DNA of 6,017 bases from Gammaproteobacteria bacterium (GTDB taxonomy: Bacteria > Pseudomonadota > Gammaproteobacteria > Burkholderiales > Burkholderiaceae_C), in NCBI GenBank assembly GCA_018903185.1, contig JAHIQV010000330.1, positions 1-6,017 of the forward strand. The letters run 5' to 3'. The translations under genes and the position numbers were made by a program. The notes beneath the pieces were generated by a model. The model ran no database searches. It was not told the origin of the DNA and was given only the letters and a program-made list of their open reading frames with translations. The stretch's first letter is position 1. Every line of letters starts with the position of its first letter. Shown piece by piece: positions 1-4,410 of the stretch.

Positions 1-52
1 AGGCTTTATTGAAATTGGCGGGGGCGTGGCTGTGGTCGTGTCCGGCGCTCAT
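1..52 (-). CDS. N-terminal fragment of a probable CDF-family (CzcD/DmeF-like) metal efflux protein
   Basis: Only the first 17 codons lie in the window; the gene continues beyond position 1. The start ATG is at 52-50 and the readable peptide is MSAGHDHSHAPANFNKA. A short His/Asp-rich start (HDHSH) followed by an N-F-x-K-A segment is typical of cation diffusion facilitator proteins, inner-membrane antiporters that export Zn, Co, Cd or Ni; the His-rich start is thought to bind metal. No transmembrane segment can be seen yet, so the family call rests on these residues alone. The ATG lies 29 nt after the OsmC stop on the same strand, so cotranscription is likely. No strong Shine-Dalgarno sequence is visible upstream (the spacer is A-rich, then CCCC), so translation may be weak or coupled. 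Another His-rich N-terminus, such as a metallochaperone or another transporter, is the main alternative. Confidence 0.55.
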   Translation of the reverse strand, partial: MSAGHDHSHAPANFNKA

Positions 53-81
53 GGGGTTTTGCTTGCAAGTTTTTTGTTTTT

Positions 82-501
82 TCAAGCGCGGCGCATCACG
101 CCGCTCAGATCGGTACCCGGCGCCACCGTGTTGAACACCGTCCCGAACTTTTTGACGTTGTCATGCAGCAAATCAATGCGCCTGTCAGATTCATCGGTGT
201 CCACCACGATTTCATAGCGGATGCTTTCCATCCTGGGCGGCACGTCCTGCCGAACCCCGTCAACGATCACCATCACGCCGCGCAGCTCGAACTTGAGGAT
301 CGGCACAACACGCTCGATGCCCTTGATCATGCAGGCCGACAGCGCGGCCAGCAGCAGCTCGGCGGGATTGAAGGCATCCGGATTGCCGGCCATGTCGGTG
401 TCCAGTGCAATTTCGGCGTTCTTGCAGTGCGAAAGGCTGCCGTGGGCATCCACGCGGCGGGAAGTCACGTGAAACGTCATCTTGGTGGAGGTTTCGGTCA
501 A
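82..501 (-). CDS. OsmC-family protein (peroxide/thiol stress), TTG start
   Basis: This 139-aa protein has the usual OsmC/Ohr length. The family reduces organic hydroperoxides or related electrophiles through a reactive cysteine, in the cytoplasm. The family segment NPAELLLAALSACM contains the expected nucleophilic Cys (C57), followed by the central helix and a beta strand; the C-terminal part contains KFGTVFNTV and ends LSGVMRRA. The second, resolving Cys found near the C-terminus of classical OsmC/Ohr is absent; the only other Cys is C26. It therefore belongs to an OsmC-like subgroup whose chemistry may differ. I chose the TTG at 501-499 because a perfect AGGAGG sits 6 nt upstream. An ATG at 522 would place that site inside the gene, and the internal ATG at 480 has no such site at proper distance. 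It follows the thioredoxin_3 gene after 227 nt and precedes the CDF-like gene. Confidence 0.85.
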   Translation of the reverse strand: MTETSTKMTFHVTSRRVDAHGSLSHCKNAEIALDTDMAGNPDAFNPAELLLAALSACMIKGIERVVPILKFELRGVMVIVDGVRQDVPPRMESIRYEIVVDTDESDRRIDLLHDNVKKFGTVFNTVAPGTDLSGVMRRA

Positions 502-507
502 GTCATG

Positions 508-513
508 CCTCCT
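508..513 (-). promoter_or_regulatory. Shine-Dalgarno sequence that decides the TTG start of the OsmC gene
   Basis: On the minus strand this reads AGGAGG, a full anti-16S match, and it is exactly 6 nt from the TTG at 501-499. The ATG at 506-504 is only 1 nt away and its frame closes after two codons (ATG ACT TGA), so it is not a plausible start for the protein. Confidence 0.7.
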
Positions 514-566
514 GGTGAGCACAATGCCGTGGATGGGTCGGACAACGACCTGGCTTCAAAGCGCCG

Positions 567-580
567 CCCTCTTCAGAGGG
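567..580. repeat. Small hairpin CCCTC-TTCA-GAGGG upstream of the OsmC gene
   Basis: The arms CCCTC (567-571) and GAGGG (576-580) pair perfectly around a 4-nt loop, and the right arm runs into the palindrome GGGTACCC. On the plus strand it is followed by TACCCTTTTT, which resembles a terminator, but no plus-strand gene leads into it. On the minus strand, the direction of the genes, no T-run follows. An operator or leader structure is possible; chance cannot be excluded for a 5-bp stem. Confidence 0.35.
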
Positions 581-728
581 TACCCTTTTTGCATCCACAG
601 AAGAATGCCACCGCGCGTGGGCTTGGCAAGGGAGCACCGCGACAAGTCCTGGCGAAGCTCCCGGCATTCGCCCGCAAGGCGGCGCCGCGCGCCCCTGCGG
701 CTGGCTTCGTCCAGCGGGTTCGACACCC

Positions 729-962
729 TCAGGCGCTGAACCACTGCTCGATCTTCTCGCGGCTGGGCACGCCACCGGCGTGCACCACCTGGCCATTGAT
801 CACCACGCCGGGCGTGCTCATGACGCCGTAGCCCATGATGTCACGCAGCTCTTCGACCTTCTCCAGCTGGACTTCAACGCCCTTGGCTTTCGCCACCTGA
901 TCGATCAGCGCGATGGTGTTCCTGCAGTTGGCGCAGCCGGTTCCGAGTACCTTGATGTCCAT
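729..962 (-). CDS. Small thioredoxin_3-family (redox-active disulfide) protein
   Basis: This 77-aa protein is complete for the thioredoxin_3 / redox-active disulfide protein 2 family, a compact glutaredoxin/thioredoxin fold. The redox motif GTGCANC places Cys at residues 10 and 13, after the first strand (MDIKVLG). The expected cis-proline is P51 in MSTPGVV, followed by the VINGQVV hairpin and a closing helix. There is no signal peptide, so it should act in the cytoplasm. Related small proteins are often encoded beside ArsP-type permeases, as here, and may pass thiols, reducing equivalents or a soft metal(loid) to the membrane partner; that role is inference. The start ATG is 3 nt after the stop of the MBL-fold gene. 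A good Shine-Dalgarno sequence (AGGAG at 973-969, 6-nt spacing) lies inside that gene's last codons, indicating a tightly organised operon. Confidence 0.9.
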   Translation of the reverse strand: MDIKVLGTGCANCRNTIALIDQVAKAKGVEVQLEKVEELRDIMGYGVMSTPGVVINGQVVHAGGVPSREKIEQWFSA

Positions 963-965
963 GAT

Positions 966-1907
966 TCACTCCTGTTCCATTTCGAGATAGGTGAGGTTCG
1001 CGATCTGGGGCAACCAGACCTCCACGTGCTTGAGGTGCTTGTAGGGCGCAGCGTCGAAGCTCTTGATCGCCGCGCTCATATCGGTGCCCGCCTCCACCGC
1101 CTGGCCCATGTGGGCCCGCAGGGCCTTGAGCAGGTGGCCGGTGTCCTTCTGCGCCTGGGCCAGCGTGGTCACGCTGCCGTGGCCCGGCACCACCACCTTC
1201 GGGTTCAGCGCCTCCAGCGCTTCGAACGATTCCACCCAGGTTTTGGTCTTGCTCACCGGGTGCAGGCCCAGGATGCGGTCCACATAGACCACGTCGCCGG
1301 TGAACACCACACCGCTTTGCGGCAGCCAGACCATGCTGTCGCCCGGCGTGTGGCCGCCCTTGCGGTGCACGACTTCAATGGTGATCCCACCGAGTTCCAG
1401 CTTCGTGTTGGCGTCCTTCAGCCAGCGCGTGGGCAGGACCAGCTCGGTGCCGTCCATCTTTTCTTTCAGCACCGGCGCATTGGCCTTCAGGTGCTCGGGG
1501 CCGCGCGCCTTCATGTCGGCCTCAGCGTCGGCGTGCGCCATGATGTTCGCGCCCTGCGCCTTGAAGTAGCCGTTGCCCAGCCAGCGGTGGTCCTGCCCGC
1601 CGGTGTTGATGACCCATTGGATGGGCTGCGCCGTGACCTTCTTCGCGGCTTCGGCGATCTGCTTCGCGCTCTGGAAGCTCGCGCCGCTGTCGATCAGCAA
1701 AGCCCCGGCTGGCGTGACCACCAGACCGATGTTGGCGTTGAGCGCTTCGTTTTCGTAGGTGCGGCCCTCGATGTCGCCCACGTGAGCGTACACGCCCGGT
1801 GCGACCGGTTTGAAAATCACCTCGACCGCATGGGCCGACCAGGCCAGGGTGGCCGCGAGGCCGGTCAGCAGCGAGCGCTTGAAGTGGCGGGATACGGTGT
1901 GGTGCAT
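966..1907 (-). CDS. Exported metallo-beta-lactamase-fold protein with a degenerate metal motif
   Basis: This 313-aa protein starts with a probable Sec signal peptide (residues 1-27: RHFKR, a hydrophobic stretch, cleavage after AHA), so it is likely periplasmic. The mature part follows the MBL-fold order seen in SoxH-like/quinoprotein-relay hydrolases: ALLIDSG (69-75), INTGGQDH (100-107), GGHTPGD with H186, FTGD with D205, and PGHG with H243. The canonical HxHxDH is changed to TGGQDH. The first two His that bind zinc 1 are absent, while D106, H107, D205 and H243 remain, so a single-metal site of the Zn2 type is predicted. The substrate is unknown; thioesters or persulfides are options in this context. 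The ATG at 1907 has GGAGA 9 nt upstream; the reading frame stays open for a further 100 codons, but that part overlaps the permease gene and is not genuine. It follows the permease after 35 nt. Confidence 0.88.
   Translation of the reverse strand: MHHTVSRHFKRSLLTGLAATLAWSAHAVEVIFKPVAPGVYAHVGDIEGRTYENEALNANIGLVVTPAGALLIDSGASFQSAKQIAEAAKKVTAQPIQWVINTGGQDHRWLGNGYFKAQGANIMAHADAEADMKARGPEHLKANAPVLKEKMDGTELVLPTRWLKDANTKLELGGITIEVVHRKGGHTPGDSMVWLPQSGVVFTGDVVYVDRILGLHPVSKTKTWVESFEALEALNPKVVVPGHGSVTTLAQAQKDTGHLLKALRAHMGQAVEAGTDMSAAIKSFDAAPYKHLKHVEVWLPQIANLTYLEMEQE
969..973 (-). promoter_or_regulatory. Shine-Dalgarno of the thioredoxin_3 gene inside the MBL-fold gene's 3' end
   Basis: AGGAG is formed by the last codons (CAG GAG) of the upstream gene and lies 6 nt from the ATG at 962. 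This supports that start and suggests coupled translation. Confidence 0.7.
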
Positions 1908-1942
1908 GTCGTTTTGTCTCCGTCGGGTTGATGAAAGCAGTT

Positions 1943-2992
1943 TCACAGGATGGCGTTGAAAATGAAGCTCACGGCCAGGATGCCGGTGGACACGGTGCCC
2001 ACAAAGATCGCGATCAGGCGCAGCTTGAGCACCTTGCGCAGGATGATCATCTCGGGCAGCGACAGCGCCACCACGCTCATCATGAAGGCCAGCGCGGTGC
2101 CCATGGCGGCACCTTTGGCGGTGAGGGCCTCGATCACGGGCAGGATGCCGGCGGTGTTGGCGTACATGGGCACGCCCATCACCACCGCCAGCGGCACCGA
2201 CCACCACGAAGCGTCCTTGCCCATGAACGAGGCCAGGAACTCGGCCGGCACGAAGCCATGGATGCCCGCCCCCACCGCGATACCGCCGAGCACATAAGGC
2301 CAGACCTTGCCCACGATCTCGCGCACCGAGGCCAGGCCCGCGGCCATGCGGTCGCTCAGGCTCAGTTGCTGGGCCTCCACGTCAGAAGACACATGCGGCA
2401 TCTCGCGCACCCAGTCTTCCAGGTGGCTTTCCAGCTTCATGGCGCCCATGATCAGCCCGGCCACGATGCCCAGCGCCATGCCGAAACCCAGGTACAGCAA
2501 GGCCACCTTCCAGCCAAACAGCGAGAAAAGGATGGTCAGCGCCACGGTGTCCACCATGGGCGCGGTGATCAGGAAGGAAAACGTCACCCCCAGCGGCACA
2601 CCGGCCTGTACGAAACCGATGAACAGCGGCACCGAGGAGCAGGAACAAAACGGCGTGACCACGCCCAGCGCAGACGCCATGCCGTTGGCCACGCCGTGCG
2701 TGCGCCCGGCCAGCAGCGCACGGGTGCGCTCGGGGGTGAAATACGTGTTCACCATGCCCATGACAAACACCACCCCGGTCAGCAGCAACAGCACCTTGGG
2801 CGTGTCGTAGAAGAAGAACTGCAGGGCACTGCCCAGGTGGCTGGCCCGGTCCACGGGCAGCGCGGCGACGATGGCCTCGGAAAACGGGATCAGCAACTGG
2901 TACAGCCCCCACCAGAGGGCTGCAGCGATCAGCAGGAAAACCAGCGGCTGCCTCTTCGGCCAGCGGATCAGGTTGTTTGTGAGGGTGCTCAT
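1943..2992 (-). CDS. ArsP/SO_0444-type permease (PF03773 family)
   Basis: This 349-aa inner-membrane protein has about eight hydrophobic segments (roughly residues 17-35, 66-85, 104-120, 121-155, 162-185, 230-248, 265-285, 297-346). A hydrophilic loop at about 187-228 separates the two halves. The signature TPFCSCSSVPLF (113-124, Cys 116 and 118) and the second-half motif GVPMYANTAGILP (273-285) identify the ArsP/DUF318 permease family. Studied members export trivalent organoarsenicals, and SO_0444-type members are linked to other metals; the substrate here cannot be assigned. I prefer the ATG at 2992, where the typical sequence MSTLTNNLIRW begins. A TTG at 3019 would add nine residues. Neither has a good Shine-Dalgarno sequence: GAGG is 1 nt from the ATG and lies in a hairpin. 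The gene follows the Tat-thioredoxin gene by 66 nt, and both share one frame. Confidence 0.9.
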   Translation of the reverse strand: MSTLTNNLIRWPKRQPLVFLLIAAALWWGLYQLLIPFSEAIVAALPVDRASHLGSALQFFFYDTPKVLLLLTGVVFVMGMVNTYFTPERTRALLAGRTHGVANGMASALGVVTPFCSCSSVPLFIGFVQAGVPLGVTFSFLITAPMVDTVALTILFSLFGWKVALLYLGFGMALGIVAGLIMGAMKLESHLEDWVREMPHVSSDVEAQQLSLSDRMAAGLASVREIVGKVWPYVLGGIAVGAGIHGFVPAEFLASFMGKDASWWSVPLAVVMGVPMYANTAGILPVIEALTAKGAAMGTALAFMMSVVALSLPEMIILRKVLKLRLIAIFVGTVSTGILAVSFIFNAIL

Positions 2993-3009
2993 GCCTCGGA
3001 AGACGAGGC
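2993..3009 (-). promoter_or_regulatory. Hairpin touching the permease start codon
   Basis: In the minus-strand transcript the arms GCCTCG and CGAGGC form a perfect 6-bp stem with a 5-nt loop, ending on the base before the ATG at 2992. It would sequester the only GAGG near this start. Such a structure could limit initiation unless ribosomes arriving from upstream open it. Function is inferred, not shown. Confidence 0.4.
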
Positions 3010-3058
3010 GGGTGCGCAAAAGATGCAGGCCGATGCGGAAAAAATTTTTCGCAACCGC

Positions 3059-3646
3059 TCAGACCAGCGCGGCGATGGCCTCCACGTCTTCGGCAAACAT
3101 CTGGCCCTTCTCGGCCAGAATCAGCTTGCCGTCGCGCCCGCGCAGCAAGGTGATGGGCAGGCCCCGGGGTTTGGGGAAGGTCTTGCGCCAGTCCGGGCTG
3201 GCCCAAGCGGCCGGGAAGCTGTAACCTTTTTTCTTCAGATAGGCCACGGCGTCCTCGGGTTTTTTGTCGATGGACAGCGCCACCATCTGCAGCCCCCTGG
3301 CCTTCTGGCTCTGCCAGAGCTGGTCCATGCTCGGACTCTGCAGCGCGCAGAACGGGCAGGTGCTGGACCACCAGTACACCAGCAGCGGTTTCCCCGCACT
3401 GGCGGCTGGTTCATAGACCGAACCGTCCAGCAGGTTGATGCGCGGAAGGTTCAGAAGCGACCCCAGCGCGGGCAATGGCGGCGCCTTGGCCTCTTCTGCT
3501 GCCGCCGAAACGGGCTGGGCCAGCGCCGGCAGTCTCATGCCGGCGAGCAAGCTGGCGGCGCCACCGGCGCGCAGCCAATCGCGGCGGGTCCAGCGGCTGT
3601 TCGCGTTCACCGGGCTCGTCGAAGGAACGATGGCTTGAGGTTTCAT
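3059..3646 (-). CDS. Tat-exported thioredoxin-like (TlpA/AhpC-TSA type) protein
   Basis: This 195-aa protein carries a twin-arginine signal: WTRRDWLRAGGAASLLAGM (19-37) followed by LPALAQ, with cleavage likely near residue 44. It should therefore cross the inner membrane folded. The mature domain is a thioredoxin fold: KPLLVYWWSSTCPFC (86-100) supplies the redox pair C97/C100, MVALSIDK is the next strand, GLPITLL provides the cis-proline P164, and the protein ends with a helix. This resembles TlpA/ResE-like periplasmic thiol reductases or oxidases. The ATG at 3646 overlaps the sigma-factor stop (ATGA), so translational coupling is likely; no clear Shine-Dalgarno sequence is present. The open frame extends upstream to 3889, but that part lies within the sigma gene. 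The partner protein is unknown; the exported MBL-fold protein and the permease cysteines are candidates. Confidence 0.88.
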   Translation of the reverse strand: MKPQAIVPSTSPVNANSRWTRRDWLRAGGAASLLAGMRLPALAQPVSAAAEEAKAPPLPALGSLLNLPRINLLDGSVYEPAASAGKPLLVYWWSSTCPFCALQSPSMDQLWQSQKARGLQMVALSIDKKPEDAVAYLKKKGYSFPAAWASPDWRKTFPKPRGLPITLLRGRDGKLILAEKGQMFAEDVEAIAALV

Positions 3647-4245
3647 GGGTTGTCGCAGGGTTTGGGTGATGCACACGCGGTGATCGCAGAGACTGGCACC
3701 GGACCCATCAAGGGCGCCCGGGGCACAAAATCGTCCACGCGTCCGCTGGGGTCGAACGATACCTGACAGCCCTGTGCCATCCGCTCGCGCATGCGCTGTC
3801 GGGCGCGCTGCACACGCGACTTGGCAGCCGGCAACGACAAGCCCTTGAGGCGCGCGAACTCGGCTTGCGACAAGCCCTGCAGGTCGCACAGTTCAATGGC
3901 CTCGCGGTCCCTGGCATCGAGTTCCGACAGAACGCGCGGCAAACAGGCCACCAGGGCATCGACCGTCTCCAGCTGCGCCGGCTCGTCCGGTATGTCTTCC
4001 CAGTCCGGCGGCAAGGGTGCCAGCGGCTTGTGCGCCCTGAGCCGGTCGATCAGGGTGTTGCGGGTGATCTCGAACAGCCAGGCCCGCGGCTGCTCAACGG
4101 TCAGCAGGCGATCGCCCTGGCGCAGGGCCTTGATGAAGCTGTCCTGGAGGATGTCTTCCACCTCGCTCGCCACCGGCGAACGCGCGCGCAACCAGCCGCG
4201 CAGTTCGGGCTCGTGGCGGGTCCAGACAGACACAAGTTGTTTCAT
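3643..4245 (-). CDS. ECF RNA polymerase sigma factor, SigZ-like, with a Cys-containing C-terminal tail
   Basis: This 200-aa protein has the two-domain ECF sigma layout. Region 2 spans about residues 8-75, including EVEDILQDSFIKAL and RAWLFEITRNTLIDRLR. A linker follows, then region 4 at about 100-155, where LDARDREAIELCDLQGLSQAEFA and AAKSRVQRARQRMRE form the helix-turn-helix. About 45 residues follow region 4, more than in minimal ECF factors, and contain C160, C191 and C197. No anti-sigma gene lies beside it, so activity may be controlled through this tail, by transcription, or by a distant factor; that is inference. SigZ-type factors share a short tail starting with a Cys-x-V/F-x-F-D-like stretch, which fits here. 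The ATG at 4245 is the first in frame after an in-frame TAG. It heads the leftward cluster and is coupled to the Tat-thioredoxin gene by a 4-nt overlap. Confidence 0.9.
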   Translation of the reverse strand: MKQLVSVWTRHEPELRGWLRARSPVASEVEDILQDSFIKALRQGDRLLTVEQPRAWLFEITRNTLIDRLRAHKPLAPLPPDWEDIPDEPAQLETVDALVACLPRVLSELDARDREAIELCDLQGLSQAEFARLKGLSLPAAKSRVQRARQRMRERMAQGCQVSFDPSGRVDDFVPRAPLMGPVPVSAITACASPKPCDNP

Positions 4246-4410
4246 GGCATCGCTGTAAAACCGCTAGGGTACCGGGAAAGGACGCGGGGTTCAAACGGTG
4301 GTCGAAGCCCTGGCCATGGCGTCGGCGGTCGCGCCGGTATGCGTCACAATCCCGGCAACTCTACAGAACCCGAACCTCCAGACCCGCCACCTGAGCGGCT
4401 CTGACGCAAC
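4246..4410. other. Divergent intergenic region between the sigma factor and ppx
   Basis: These 165 nt should hold the promoters of both the leftward cluster and ppx. On the minus strand a candidate lies at 4266-4294. On the plus strand no convincing -35/-10 pair for ppx was found; TCACAAT at about 4344-4350 is the nearest -10-like stretch. No RNA gene or repeat is apparent. Confidence 0.5.
4266..4294 (-). promoter_or_regulatory. Candidate promoter of the sigma-factor-led cluster
   Basis: On the minus strand a TTGAAC (4294-4289) is separated by 17 nt from TACCCT (4271-4266). The spacing is ideal for a housekeeping promoter, but the -10 is poor (3 of 6). The same region contains GAACC, as in many ECF -35 elements, so autoregulation is possible. 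The expected start near 4259 would leave a leader of only about 14 nt, which fits the weak Shine-Dalgarno sequence of the sigma gene. Confidence 0.3.

Larger units (their letters stand above)
502..728. other. Intergenic region between the thioredoxin_3 and OsmC genes
   Basis: This 227-nt gap is the only long break inside the leftward cluster. Small ORFs cross it on both strands, but none has a recognisable family pattern or ribosome binding site, so I call no gene. It contains a 5-bp hairpin (567-580) next to the palindrome GGGTACCC (578-585) and an A5/T5 run (586-590), which is AT-rich against a GC-rich background. A secondary promoter for the OsmC and CDF-like genes could lie here, but I see no convincing -35/-10 pair. 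Confidence 0.5.

Noticed and set aside
62..83. CTTGCAAG followed by T-runs, resembling a terminator
   Set aside because: The T-runs are on the plus strand, where no gene ends; on the minus strand the order is wrong, and the stem would have no loop.
556..744. 62-aa minus-strand ORF in the gap before the OsmC gene
   Set aside because: It overlaps the thioredoxin_3 end in another frame, has no Shine-Dalgarno sequence, is Arg-rich and unlike any family; considered as a small gene but unsupported.
163..831. 222-aa plus-strand ORF opposite the OsmC and thioredoxin_3 genes
   Set aside because: It overlaps two supported minus-strand genes and has no recognisable features.
780..1931. 383-aa plus-strand ORF opposite the MBL-fold gene
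   Set aside because: It is antisense to a gene with clear family motifs, is His/Arg/Val-rich, and has no domain or ribosome binding site.
1928..3766. 612-aa plus-strand ORF across the permease and thioredoxin region
   Set aside because: It is antisense to two recognisable genes, its composition is low-complexity (His/Gln/Arg/Gly-rich) and it matches no family; it is a shadow of high-GC third positions.
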